Source: Prevotella sp.
GTDB lineage: Bacteria; Bacteroidota; Bacteroidia; Bacteroidales; Bacteroidaceae
Direction of reading: 5' to 3'
Assembly: GCA_016285245.1 (NCBI GenBank)
Contig: JAEEQH010000009.1
Span: forward strand, 20,661 to 84,660
DNA length: 64,000 nt
A model generated the notes under the pieces. The model searched no databases. It saw nothing but the letters and a program-made list of their open reading frames with translations, and was not told the origin of the DNA. The translations under genes and the position numbers were made by a program. The first letter of the stretch is position 1. Every line of letters begins with the position of its first letter. Shown here one piece after another: positions 16,926 through 26,235 of the stretch.

Positions 16926-16987
16926 TTATTACACATAAATATACGGATAAATATACGTCTTTTCCAATTCAGCATGCAACGTCTCCG

Positions 16988-19900
16988 TTACTGCTCGCCC
17001 TGCGGCTCGCGGTCGGCATACTCCGAGGGAGCGACACCGAAGTGCTTGCGGAAGATGGTGGAGAAGTGGGCGAGGTTCGAGAAGCCGACGGTGTAGGCCA
17101 CCTGTGTGACGTTCAGCTTCTGCTCGCGGAGCAGGCGGGCAGCCTGCTCGAGGCGGATGTTACGCAGGAACTCGCTGGTGGAGATGCCCGTCATCTCCTT
17201 CATCTTGCGGTGGAGCTGTGCACGGCTGATGCCTACCTCCTGGGTGAGCATATCGACATTGAAGTCGCTGTCGGAGAGGTTCTTGTTGATGGCCTTCATG
17301 ATACGTTCCATGAGCAGCTCATCGTTGCCCTTGACTTCGGGAGCCTCGATCTTGTCGGCCTGCTGCTGGGCGCCGCTGTACTTGCCCTTCAGACGCTGTC
17401 GCGTGCGCAGCAGGTTGTCGATGTTCATGCGGAGCTCCTCCATGTTGAAGGGCTTGGCGAGGAAAGCGTCGGCGCCGCGCTCGAGTCCCTCGAGACGGTT
17501 GCCGACATCGGCCATGGAGGTGAGCATGATGACGGGTATATCGCTGACATTGATGTTGGTCTTGATCATGCGGAGCATGGTGAAGCCGTCCATCTCGGGC
17601 ATCATGACGTCGCTGACGACGAGGTCGTAGCGCTGTCCGTCGACGCTGGCGAGAAGCTCCTTCAGTCCCTCACGGCCGTTATGGCAGATGTGGAAGCGGT
17701 AGTAGCGTCCGAGCTCGTTGCTGATGTAGGTACCAATCTCTTCGTCGTCGTCGACGAGGAGGATGCGGTAGCGGTTGCCGGAGGGCTTCTGGGCGGAGGA
17801 GGTTCCCGCCGATGAATTGGCGGGCACGGTGGCGCCGGCGGCCGAGGCGAGGGCAGCATCAGAGGCGTCCGTGTCGGAGCCAGCGGCAGAAGAGGAGCCG
17901 GAGGCACCCGGGGCGGTGGCTGCCGAGACAGAGGCGGCAGGAGTGAGTCCGGAGGCGTCTGCAGCGGCGGCCGGGGTGATGATGCCAGCGGCTGCGGCGT
18001 CCTCGCGTTCTATCTCGTCGGCGGCGAGGTGTGCAAAGCCGAGAGGTAGCGTGACAGTGAAGATGGAGCCACGCTGGCCATCGGTGCGGTTCTTGGCGCT
18101 GATGGTGCCGTGGTGCATGTCGACGATCATCTTACAGAGGTTCAGTCCGATGCCCGTTCCCTTGATGTTCAGGCGACGGGCGTTGCCACCCTGATAGAAG
18201 CGGTCGAAGATGTGGCGGAGGCTGTCCTCGTCGAGTCCCACGCCGTTGTCGATGACCTGCAGGACGGCGTTGCGCGTGTCGGCGCTGAGGCGTAGCGTGA
18301 CCTGTCCCTGCTCGGCGGTGTACTTGAAGGCGTTGGAGAGGAGGTTGGAGATGACCTTGTCGAACTGGCCGCGGTCGAGCCACACGTCGAGGTGGTCGAG
18401 GCCGTCGCAGTCGACGGTGAAGCCGATCTCACGCTCCTGGGCGTTATAGTCGAACATCTTGCAGATGCCGCGTGTGAAGGCGACGAGGTCGGTCTTCTGA
18501 CAGTGGAGGTGCATCTGCTGCTTGTCAATCTTGCGCACGTCGAGTATCTGGTTCACGAGGTCGAGGATGCGCTTGGCGTTGCGGTCGATGGTGTCGAGGT
18601 CGCTGTCGGCGTTGACATCGCTCTGCGAGAGTTTCTTCTTCAGGTTGTTCAGCGGACTCATGATGAGCGTCAGCGGCGAGCGGATGTCGTGCGTGGCGTT
18701 GATGAGGAACTTCATCTTCTCCTCGTCCAAGCGGCGGTTCGTGCGACGAATGTAGCCCATGACGGCGAGGACGGCGAGTGCGATGGCCACGAGGAAGTAG
18801 AGTGCGTAGGCCAGCGGTGAGCGGTACCAGGGCGGTGTGACGATGACGGTGACCGACTTCTCGGTGCTGTAGTTGTTGCCCTTCGCCACGCGTACGTCGA
18901 TATGGTAGGTGCCGGGCTGCAGCTGCGACAGGGTGACGGTGTTGCTGCCCTCCCCGTTGTCGAGCCACTGTCCGCGGTTGATGCGGTACTGGTAGTTGAC
19001 GTTCGAGGCGTTGTCGAAGTTCAGCTGCGAGAAGGCCAGTGTGATGGTGTGGTCGAGATAGCTCACGGTGAAGCGGTCGCTCTGGGTGACGGCGCGGTCG
19101 GTGACCTGCTCGCCGTTGAGCACGGTGGCGGCGCTGACGGGCGTGCCGCCGACGAGGAAGGCGACGAGCTGCGGGGCGTCGACGGCCGTCTGCTGCTTCT
19201 TGACACGTGTCGGCGAGAAGACGGTGAAGCCGTCGTTCTGTCCGAAGTAGATGACGTCGCCGTCGGTATGCATTCCCACGCCGTAGAGATACTCCTTCTG
19301 CGTGAGGCCGTTGCCGGTGATATGTCCGATGAAGGTGTTGGTCTTCAGGTCGTACTGCCAGATGCCGGCGGAGGTGGAGCACCAGATGTCGCCGTCGTTG
19401 GACTGTACGATGTAACTGACGACCTTGTTGCGCAGCTGTTCGGCGCCGGGGAACGGTGCCACCGTGCGCTTCTCGCGGTCGTAGAGGTAGAGTCCCTCCT
19501 CGGTGCCGATGGCGATGGCGCCGTCGAGTTTCCGTCCGTCGGGCAGCGTGCCGGTATGCAGCTCGCAGACCTCGAAGCAGACAATGCCGTCGAGGATGAC
19601 GTTCCAGCCCTGCGAGCGGAAGCTGTCGGTCTTCGGGTCGTAGCAGGAGACGCCCGACGAGGTGCCCATCCAGATGTTGCCGTCGCGGTCGTTGGAGAGA
19701 CACATCACCCAGTTGTTGCACAGACGGCCTTTCTTGCCGTCGGGCTCGTTGAAGTTATGGCTGCGCAGCTGTCCCGTGGCGGGGTCGTAGATGCAGAAGC
19801 CGCGCGAGAAGGCTGAGAAGTAGAGGAGACCGTTGCGGTCGCAGGTGATGTCGTTCAGGCGGTCGCACTCCACGGTCACCTTCTGCTGGGCAGCGCCCGT

Positions 19901-21106
19901 CACGGGGTCGTAGGCATAGAGGGCATTGTCAGTGCCCACCCAGTAGCGCTTCAGGCGGTCGCGGTAGATGAACTCCGGCGACTCCGGCGCTGCGGGGTGT
20001 GCCACCACCTTGCCGGCAGCATTGAAGCCGTAAATGCCGACGCCACGGACGGTACACCAGGTGATGCCGCCGTCGCCCTCACAGACCGAGGAGACGGGAG
20101 CGCCGAGGTGTATGCCCTGACCCTCGAAGCTCCAGCTGCTGAAGCTGAGCGGGCGCTGGGGCACCATGAGCAGACCGCGGCGCATACAGCCGAGCCAGAG
20201 GTTGCCGCTGCGGTCGAAGAGGGCGTCGCTGACGATGATGGTATGGGGGTCGATGCCGTAGGCATTGTAGGAGACGGGCTCCAGACGGCGGTGCCCGTTG
20301 CCGGTGACGCGGTAGACGCCCTGTCCGCGGGTGCCTATGTACAGGTCGCCGGCGGCGTTGACGATAGCGCTGTTGAAGACGATGTCCTTGCGGCCGGTGG
20401 TGCTGATGTCGATGTCGGAGAGGTTCATCGCCCCGTTACGGTAAGACAGGATGCCATGCTGGCAGACGATGAGCACCTCGTCGCCATACTGCACGATGTC
20501 CTGGACGATGCCCACGGTAGTGGGGAAGGACTGTATCTTGTCGCCGTCGCGCATCATCACACGGTCGTCGAAGCCGGCCTTCCACAGGCGGCCACGGACG
20601 TCCTCGAAGAACTGGCTGAAGTACATACCGCCCTCCTCCTTCGAGAACAGTTCCAGACGTCCGTCCTTGTTCAACGTGAACGCGCCATAGCCGGCGGTGC
20701 CGAAGAGGAGCGTGCCGTCGCGGCGCTGGAGGATGGTGCTGACACGCGGCTTGATGCCGCCGGGGAAGGGATAGTGTACAAAGCGGCGCTTCTCGGCATC
20801 GAAGCGGTCGAGACCGCGGTTCGTGCCCACCCAGAGTTGTCCGTCACGGTCGCAGAACAGCTTGACGATGACGTTCGCCACGAGCGATGTCGTGTCGGCA
20901 TCGTCGTGCAGGAAGGTGGCAAAGCGGTAGCCGTCGTAACGGTTCAGTCCGTAGTCGGTGCCCACCCAAATGAAGCCTTCACGGTCCTGACAGAGGGTGG
21001 ATATGAGACTGCTGGAGAAGCGTTCTGACGGCAGGAAGAGGCCTGTCTGTGCTGGTGCAAGACAGATATATAATAGGGTAAAAATCAGTAGTAATAGGCG
21101 TTTCAT
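16988..21106 (-). CDS. Hybrid two-component system sensor/regulator (HTCS)
   Basis: A single 1372-residue protein joining sensor kinase, receiver and DNA-binding output, the usual regulator of Bacteroidota glycan loci. The ATG at 21106 (MKRLLLLIFTLLYICLAPAQ) is chosen because the next upstream ATG lies beyond the -7 box. Order: signal peptide; periplasmic two-bladed-propeller ligand sensor with many DREGFIWVGTDYGLNRYDG-type repeats (about 25-640); Y_Y_Y domain; membrane helix (about 765-787); HisKA with phospho-acceptor H806 in NATHDIRSPLTL; HATPase (NLLSNAFKYTAE, GTGIGLNLCKM); an Ala/Ser-rich linker of about 75 residues; receiver with D1166 in VVSDVMMPEMDG; AraC-type helix-turn-helix at the C-terminus. 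It follows the SusC/SusD operon on the same strand behind a terminator and with its own promoter, so it probably controls that operon. Confidence 0.95.
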   Translation of the reverse strand: MKRLLLLIFTLLYICLAPAQTGLFLPSERFSSSLISTLCQDREGFIWVGTDYGLNRYDGYRFATFLHDDADTTSLVANVIVKLFCDRDGQLWVGTNRGLDRFDAEKRRFVHYPFPGGIKPRVSTILQRRDGTLLFGTAGYGAFTLNKDGRLELFSKEEGGMYFSQFFEDVRGRLWKAGFDDRVMMRDGDKIQSFPTTVGIVQDIVQYGDEVLIVCQHGILSYRNGAMNLSDIDISTTGRKDIVFNSAIVNAAGDLYIGTRGQGVYRVTGNGHRRLEPVSYNAYGIDPHTIIVSDALFDRSGNLWLGCMRRGLLMVPQRPLSFSSWSFEGQGIHLGAPVSSVCEGDGGITWCTVRGVGIYGFNAAGKVVAHPAAPESPEFIYRDRLKRYWVGTDNALYAYDPVTGAAQQKVTVECDRLNDITCDRNGLLYFSAFSRGFCIYDPATGQLRSHNFNEPDGKKGRLCNNWVMCLSNDRDGNIWMGTSSGVSCYDPKTDSFRSQGWNVILDGIVCFEVCELHTGTLPDGRKLDGAIAIGTEEGLYLYDREKRTVAPFPGAEQLRNKVVSYIVQSNDGDIWCSTSAGIWQYDLKTNTFIGHITGNGLTQKEYLYGVGMHTDGDVIYFGQNDGFTVFSPTRVKKQQTAVDAPQLVAFLVGGTPVSAATVLNGEQVTDRAVTQSDRFTVSYLDHTITLAFSQLNFDNASNVNYQYRINRGQWLDNGEGSNTVTLSQLQPGTYHIDVRVAKGNNYSTEKSVTVIVTPPWYRSPLAYALYFLVAIALAVLAVMGYIRRTNRRLDEEKMKFLINATHDIRSPLTLIMSPLNNLKKKLSQSDVNADSDLDTIDRNAKRILDLVNQILDVRKIDKQQMHLHCQKTDLVAFTRGICKMFDYNAQEREIGFTVDCDGLDHLDVWLDRGQFDKVISNLLSNAFKYTAEQGQVTLRLSADTRNAVLQVIDNGVGLDEDSLRHIFDRFYQGGNARRLNIKGTGIGLNLCKMIVDMHHGTISAKNRTDGQRGSIFTVTLPLGFAHLAADEIEREDAAAAGIITPAAAADASGLTPAASVSAATAPGASGSSSAAGSDTDASDAALASAAGATVPANSSAGTSSAQKPSGNRYRILLVDDDEEIGTYISNELGRYYRFHICHNGREGLKELLASVDGQRYDLVVSDVMMPEMDGFTMLRMIKTNINVSDIPVIMLTSMADVGNRLEGLERGADAFLAKPFNMEELRMNIDNLLRTRQRLKGKYSGAQQQADKIEAPEVKGNDELLMERIMKAINKNLSDSDFNVDMLTQEVGISRAQLHRKMKEMTGISTSEFLRNIRLEQAARLLREQKLNVTQVAYTVGFSNLAHFSTIFRKHFGVAPSEYADREPQGEQ

Positions 21107-21133
21107 CGCACAGTAGTTGTAGTTAGTCGGCTG

Positions 21134-21164
21134 CAAAGATACTGTTTTTTCGTGAAACACCAAA
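21134..21164 (-). promoter_or_regulatory. Promoter of the HTCS gene
   Basis: Minus-strand -7 TATCTTTG at 21141-21134 and -33 TTTG at 21164-21161, spacing 19 nt. The -33 box overlaps the T-run of the upstream terminator. Confidence 0.75.
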
Positions 21165-21190
21165 AAAAACGGACAGTTTTTTACTGTCCG
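21161..21190 (-). terminator. Terminator of the FAS1-SusC/SusD operon
   Basis: Stem CGGACAG (21170-21176) with CTGTCCG (21184-21190), followed on the minus strand by a run of eight T. It lies about 80 bp after the last SusD gene. Confidence 0.8.
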
Positions 21191-21270
21191 CTTTTTTAGG
21201 AACTCAACTTTCGCCTATTTATAAAACAACCACGTGGTTGAAGTATCATTACATTAATTACATTGTTCCT

Positions 21271-22977
21271 TTACGGCAGTGGCAGGAACCAGTTCTTCGT
21301 GTCCATGAGCAGGGCACGCAGAGGCTCGTCGACCTCGCCGTTACGACGGCTGACGGGGTTGGCGAGGTAGGCGGGATCGCCACGACGCAAGGCCACACGC
21401 AGGAGGTCATAGTAGCGGTAGCCCTCGAAGGCACCCTCGAGTGCCATCTCGTCGATGATCATGTCCTCGACCAGGGGAATCTGGTAGTTGACGGTGTCCT
21501 GACGCGTTGCCAGCTCGCTGGCAGGCTGCGGCAGCACGTAGTAGGCATTGGCATTGGTGTCGCCGCAGCCGCGGGAGTGGACACCCATGGCCTGTGCCTG
21601 ACGGAACACCTGACGGTCGAAGGTGATGAGGTCACCGGCCTTCGCCTGCTCGATGGTGTCGACATACTCCTGGATATAATCCTGACAGACGCCGTACTTC
21701 AGCACGACCATGGCCGACTGCGGCAGTCCGAGACGGTTCAGGGCCTCGGCATAGCGCAGGTAGATCATCGTCAGACGGCTGGTAGGCACGCGGTCGGTCC
21801 AGATCTTCGAGATGGTCTGGCGGTAGGGGTTGTCCTCGGAGAACTCGTCCTTGCCGCCCGAGCTGTTCAGCTTGTAGTTACTATAGAGGCGCAAGTCACC
21901 AGGCAGAAGTTCATCCATGAGTCCGATCTTCGGAGCGTAGAGCGTGTCACGGCTCACGTCGGTACGGTTCTCGAAGCAGTAGATCTGGGCAGCCGAGAGG
22001 TTGCGCATACCCTTCGAGGGCTCCAGCTGGTAGTAATAGTTCTTCTCGCGGGTGGAGTTGAAGATGTTTGGCAGATCGCTGACGACACCGTCGAAGACAC
22101 GCTCCTCCATCGGGATGAAGCTCAACACCTCGCTGGTGTTACGGACGGTGTAGTTCGACGAGGGATAGGTCATCTCCGTGGCCGACGGCCAGGTGGTGCT
22201 CGACGAGTTCATGGGATGAGGATCGTCCTGCCATGTCAGGTATTCGTGGTACCACTTCGCGGCCTCTTCGTAGCGTCCAGCCCAGAGGCAGAGGTCGCCG
22301 AGGAGCGCACGCATGGGGATGAAGAAGAGCTGCGAGTTGAAGTTGTTGATGGTACCGAAGTTGGGCAACTCGACGCCCACGAGGGGTGTCAGGTCGTCAA
22401 TCAGGAAGTTGCAGACGCCGGTGATATCGGTATACTCGCCGTTGACGGCATCGCGGGCCTCCTTCTCAGTCATCAGCGGCTCGGTGACCAGGGGCACACG
22501 GCCGTAGGCGGTGACGAGCTGCAGGTACGTCCATGCACGGTAGGTCTTGACGACGGCATACTCCTGGATGAAGAGGCGGCGTCCGCGGCGCTGCATAGCC
22601 GTGTCGGCATGGGCGATGTAATAGTTGCAGTTGTTGATGACGGCATAGTAGTCGCTCACGTTGTTGTACTTGTTGGGAGCGGCGAAGTCGAAGGCGGAAA
22701 GGCGCTTCAGGTCGGCCGAGGCAGCCACGGTGGTGGTCATCAGGTCGCCGCGAACCTCGCCGAGGAGTACCGAGCGGTCGGCGATGAGCTGCATTTTGTT
22801 AAGGATGCCGAGGACGCTATATACCGAGTCGGTAGCGTGGTTCAGGGTGTTGTCCTTCTCGTACTCCACCAAGTCTGAACCAGTCTCGAGCATATCGGAG
22901 CAGCCTGCCAGCAGCGTTGCTGCTGCCAGAATGTAAAAATTAAACAATTTAAAAATTGAAAAATTATTCCGTTTCAT
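21271..22977 (-). CDS. SusD/RagB-family outer-membrane lipoprotein 1
   Basis: A 568-residue SusD-like glycan-binding lipoprotein, expected to form the lid of the adjacent SusC channel. The ATG at 22977 (MKRNNFSIFKLFNFYILAAA) is used; the longer frame begins with TTG inside an AT-rich repeat. The lipobox is LLAGC (Cys about residue 25). Tetratricopeptide-like helices and the end (DEPLRALLMDTKNWFLPLP) fit the family, including YYDLLRVALRRGDP near the C-terminus. Last gene of the operon, followed by a terminator at 21161-21190. The h-region of its signal peptide is encoded by AT-rich repeat-like sequence. Substrate is unknown. Confidence 0.92.
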   Translation of the reverse strand: MKRNNFSIFKLFNFYILAAATLLAGCSDMLETGSDLVEYEKDNTLNHATDSVYSVLGILNKMQLIADRSVLLGEVRGDLMTTTVAASADLKRLSAFDFAAPNKYNNVSDYYAVINNCNYYIAHADTAMQRRGRRLFIQEYAVVKTYRAWTYLQLVTAYGRVPLVTEPLMTEKEARDAVNGEYTDITGVCNFLIDDLTPLVGVELPNFGTINNFNSQLFFIPMRALLGDLCLWAGRYEEAAKWYHEYLTWQDDPHPMNSSSTTWPSATEMTYPSSNYTVRNTSEVLSFIPMEERVFDGVVSDLPNIFNSTREKNYYYQLEPSKGMRNLSAAQIYCFENRTDVSRDTLYAPKIGLMDELLPGDLRLYSNYKLNSSGGKDEFSEDNPYRQTISKIWTDRVPTSRLTMIYLRYAEALNRLGLPQSAMVVLKYGVCQDYIQEYVDTIEQAKAGDLITFDRQVFRQAQAMGVHSRGCGDTNANAYYVLPQPASELATRQDTVNYQIPLVEDMIIDEMALEGAFEGYRYYDLLRVALRRGDPAYLANPVSRRNGEVDEPLRALLMDTKNWFLPLP

Positions 22978-23056
22978 ATCTAGATCCTTTTTACATTTTA
23001 CATTTTTCAATTGTAACAGTTTATAATTGTTACATTTTTTAATTTTTACATTTTCC
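22978..23056. repeat. AT-rich short-repeat spacer between SusC1 and SusD1
   Basis: 79-nt junction dominated by TTACATT/TTTACAT units and AATTGTAAC/GTTACA inverted pieces. No promoter was recognised; it looks like an operon spacer of the same kind as 27862-27897 and 31582-31611. Confidence 0.55.
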
Positions 23057-26000
23057 TTACAGGTTGATGTTCACACCTACAGAGAACGAGCGGCCGGCAG
23101 ACAGCAGGCCACGGTCGATGCCCTGCGTGAAGATGCTGCCGTTCATGGCACAGTCGGGATCACTACCCAGGTAGCGGGTGATGGTGAAGAGGTTCGACGC
23201 GTTAGCCCAGACGGTGAAGCCCTGCAGATAGGTGCTCTGCAACGGCAGGTAGTAGCTGAGCGTGACGGAAGCCAGTCGGAGGTAGGAGCCGTCCTCTATC
23301 CAACGGTCGCTGAAGCGGCTGTTGCCCATGGGGTCGCGGTAGCTGACGCGGGGGATGTCGGTCACCTGTCCCTCGGTGGTCCAGCGGCGGTTCATGGCCG
23401 TCGTCTGGTTCATGAAGAGGCTGCCGCCCTCGAGGAGCGAGCGCTGGTAGTTGTAGACATCGTTGCCCAGCGAGTAGTTGAACACCGCCTGGAGGGTGAT
23501 GCTCTTCCAGTTGAAGTTGGTGAAGATGTTACCGTAGATGTCGGGGTTCGGGTCGCCGATGATGACACGATCGTCATCGTTGATCTCGCCGTTGCCGTCG
23601 AGGTCGACGAAGTTCATGTCGCCGGCAGAGAAGTAAGCCCTGTCGCCGTTGGTACGGACGATGTACTTACCATCCTTGTCAGCATCGACGGAGTTGGCAT
23701 AGACGCCATTGGTCCTGTAGCCGTAGAACACGCCGACGGGCTGGCCTACCTGCGTGCGGATGTTGGCATTGTAGACGCTGGTCTCGAAAGGACTGTTGTT
23801 GTCGGGCAGGGCCGTCACACGGTTCTTATAGTGGCCGACGGAAGCACCCATCTCCCAGCGGAAGTTGCGCAGGTTGAGCACCTTCACACGGGCGCTGACA
23901 TCGAAGCCGTCGTTCTGCAGTTTGCCGTCGTTGGTCCAGCTCTGCTCCAGACCGCTGGTCCATGCCAGCTGGCTCAGTGCAAGGAGGTTCGACGTCCAGC
24001 TGCGGAACACGTTCAGGCGGACATTCAGGCGGTTGCTGAAGAAGTTACCCTCGAGACCGGCCGTCAGACGGCGTGTCGTCTCCCACTGCAACTCGGTGTT
24101 ACCGATGTTGCCTATTAACAGGCCCGTGGCCTGGTTGTTGAGCATACGGCGCGAGACGAAGTAAGAACGTGCTGCCGTGGGGTCGATGTCGTCGTTGCCG
24201 CTGACGTCGAAGCCGACGTTCAGACGGAGGTAGTCGATGCCCTTGACGCCGGCCAGCCAGCGCTCGTTGCTCATCACCCAAGCTCCCTCGATGCTGGGGA
24301 ACAGTCCCCAGACGACGCCGCCGACCTTCAGGCCTGAGCCGGAATCGCCGAAGCGCGACGAGGCATGGGCGGAGAGGCCGCCGCTGAGGTAGTAGCGCTG
24401 GCCGTAGTTGTAGTCGGCCAAGGCGTACCACTGTATCTCGCGCGTCTTGTCCTCGTCACCGCCGGTGGTCTTGAACAGCAGCGAGGTGTTCATGTTAGGC
24501 GTCTTGTCGTTGCCGGTGTTGTAACCGCGCTGCTGGGTGAGGGCGTAGTCGTTGTTACGGTAGCGCACACCACCCTTCACGCCGATGTCATGGGCGCCAT
24601 AGAGGTGCTGCCATGTCACACGGGTGTCGCTCTGGAGTATCGTCTGACGGGCGGCGAGGCTCTGGGCGTAGTTCTGCAGCGTCGTGGCATCGTCGAGACC
24701 GTCGACGGTGAACGTCGGCACACCCTGGATAGGCAGGTAGTACATCTCGTTGGTATTGATGAGCGTCAGCGAGAAGTGCTCGCTGATGGAGAGATGACGG
24801 TTGAGCTTGTAACGCGGCATCACCGAGAAGACGATGAGGCGGTTGCCCATGGAGTTACGGTTCTTGCCCTCGCCCTGCTGGAGGATGCCCAGGGGGTTGG
24901 CCAGTCGGCCGCGGCCCTGGAAGAGTCCCTCGAGGTAGTCGTCAGCGTCAGCCAGGTAGTGGCTGACATTGCCACCCTTGTCGTAGGCATAGGGAGAGAG
25001 GAACGGCGACTTGGCCAGGGCGATGAATCCCGGCGAGGTGATGACGCCCGTGAGGGTGTTCAGCGGTGCACCGTCGTCGCGCAGCTCGCGGTCGACGTCG
25101 CTGTAGGAGGCGTCGAAGCGCACGTCGAGGTTACGGATGACCTCGATGTCACTGTTCAGGCGCATATTGAAGCGCGAGTAGTCGTTGTTCTTCAGCGTGG
25201 CGTTACCCAGTGAGTAGCCCACCGAGAGGTTGTAGGAGGCGACATTGTCACCACCCTGGACGTTGATGCCGTAGTTCTGCGAGAACACGTTGTCGTAGAC
25301 CAGGTCCTTCCAGTCGGTGTTGTTATGATACTGGTTGTAATAGAAGTAGCTGGGGTCGTTGTTGACGAACTTCATGCGGCCGAGGGTGGACGTCTGATTC
25401 GACAGCAACTCGGTGGCATAGAGACGATAGTCCTCGCCACTCATCATGTCAGAAGTCTTGGGCATCAGCTCGTAACGGCCGTTGATGGTGACGTCGATCT
25501 TCGTGGTCATCGACTTGTTACGCTTGGTGTGGATGTGTACCACGCCGTTGGCACCCTTCACGCCGTAGAGGGCGGTACCGTTCTTGATGATCTCGACACG
25601 CTCGATGTCGTTGACATTGAGGTTGGCCAAGAGGTTGTTCAGGTAACCGTCGTGCAACATCTCGCGGCCGTACTGCATATCGTAGATTACGTCGTCGACG
25701 ACGATGAGGGGCTGGGCGTTAGCCGACAGCGAATGGATACCGTCGATGAGCATGAGGTTGCCCAGGCCGGGGATGCCGCCGTGAGACACGGAACGCATAT
25801 CGGCGCCGAGCTGCTGCTGCACCAGCGGGTCGATGCTCAGCACCGAGGTATTGTCGAACTGCGTGGCCTCGGCATTCAGCGATGCCTGCGTGGTAGGCTT
25901 ATAGTCCTGACGGAACGCCTCGTGGAAGAGCTGGCCGTTGGCCTTGCCATTGTGAATGGCGCGCTGTTCCATGTTATATCCGTCGACACGCATCGACACC

Positions 26001-26233
26001 GAGCGTACGAAGGCGGGGATACGCAGCTCGTAGCAGCCTTTCTCGTCGGTCATGGTCGAGAACTTCGTCTCACCGTAGGCAGCGACGATGACACCCGCCA
26101 GGGGCTGTCCCGTAGCGGCGTCGACGACCTTGCCGGTGACGGTCTGCTGGTCAGCGGGCACCGTCGACTTCTCCTGAGCTGCCACGGTCATCGCCGTGAG
26201 CAGCATTACGAATGATATGATATACTTCTTCAT
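23057..26233 (-). CDS. SusC/RagA-family TonB-dependent transporter 1
   Basis: A 1058-residue outer-membrane TonB-dependent transporter for oligosaccharides. Signal peptide (1-20), carboxypeptidase-regulatory-like domain (about 30-110, TVTGKVVDAATGQPLAGVIV), plug domain (about 125-240, with RVEIIKNGTALYGVKGANGVVHIHTKR) and a 22-strand barrel ending in SFSVGVNINL. It starts 2 nt after the stop of the upstream FAS1 gene, so translation is probably coupled, and pairs with SusD1. The plug region between the regulatory domain and the LIVVDD motif is somewhat longer and less conserved than usual. Confidence 0.95.
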   Translation of the reverse strand: MKKYIISFVMLLTAMTVAAQEKSTVPADQQTVTGKVVDAATGQPLAGVIVAAYGETKFSTMTDEKGCYELRIPAFVRSVSMRVDGYNMEQRAIHNGKANGQLFHEAFRQDYKPTTQASLNAEATQFDNTSVLSIDPLVQQQLGADMRSVSHGGIPGLGNLMLIDGIHSLSANAQPLIVVDDVIYDMQYGREMLHDGYLNNLLANLNVNDIERVEIIKNGTALYGVKGANGVVHIHTKRNKSMTTKIDVTINGRYELMPKTSDMMSGEDYRLYATELLSNQTSTLGRMKFVNNDPSYFYYNQYHNNTDWKDLVYDNVFSQNYGINVQGGDNVASYNLSVGYSLGNATLKNNDYSRFNMRLNSDIEVIRNLDVRFDASYSDVDRELRDDGAPLNTLTGVITSPGFIALAKSPFLSPYAYDKGGNVSHYLADADDYLEGLFQGRGRLANPLGILQQGEGKNRNSMGNRLIVFSVMPRYKLNRHLSISEHFSLTLINTNEMYYLPIQGVPTFTVDGLDDATTLQNYAQSLAARQTILQSDTRVTWQHLYGAHDIGVKGGVRYRNNDYALTQQRGYNTGNDKTPNMNTSLLFKTTGGDEDKTREIQWYALADYNYGQRYYLSGGLSAHASSRFGDSGSGLKVGGVVWGLFPSIEGAWVMSNERWLAGVKGIDYLRLNVGFDVSGNDDIDPTAARSYFVSRRMLNNQATGLLIGNIGNTELQWETTRRLTAGLEGNFFSNRLNVRLNVFRSWTSNLLALSQLAWTSGLEQSWTNDGKLQNDGFDVSARVKVLNLRNFRWEMGASVGHYKNRVTALPDNNSPFETSVYNANIRTQVGQPVGVFYGYRTNGVYANSVDADKDGKYIVRTNGDRAYFSAGDMNFVDLDGNGEINDDDRVIIGDPNPDIYGNIFTNFNWKSITLQAVFNYSLGNDVYNYQRSLLEGGSLFMNQTTAMNRRWTTEGQVTDIPRVSYRDPMGNSRFSDRWIEDGSYLRLASVTLSYYLPLQSTYLQGFTVWANASNLFTITRYLGSDPDCAMNGSIFTQGIDRGLLSAGRSFSVGVNINL

Positions 26234-26235
26234 GG

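Larger units (their letters stand above)
15856..16987. other. Repeat-rich intergenic region 1
   Basis: No credible gene in about 1.1 kb. From left to right: promoter; a CAGAG-type inverted repeat (15938-16172); an alternating purine-pyrimidine palindrome (about 16248-16274); GATAAGCGGG inverted arms (16299-16325 with 16404-16430) whose loop carries a CTTTGCTTGCAAAG hairpin and a seven-base array (16369-16396); TATATA plus CGCGCG (about 16447-16471); an AT-rich stretch with repeated ATTCGTTTC/GAAACGAAT; and a 21-bp-period array (about 16828-16925). Confidence 0.8.

Noticed and set aside
16769..16975. Small minus-strand frame with a seven-residue repeat (LKTTFS type)
   Set aside because: A by-product of the 21-bp-period array; the same type of frame appears at 43615-43929 and 61505-61738 over other arrays, without start context.
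22978..23010. TTG-started extensions of SusD1, and likewise at 27891, 31611 and 34905
   Set aside because: Each extension lies in AT-rich or seven-base repeat sequence, and a good ATG with a proper signal peptide follows within 4-11 codons.
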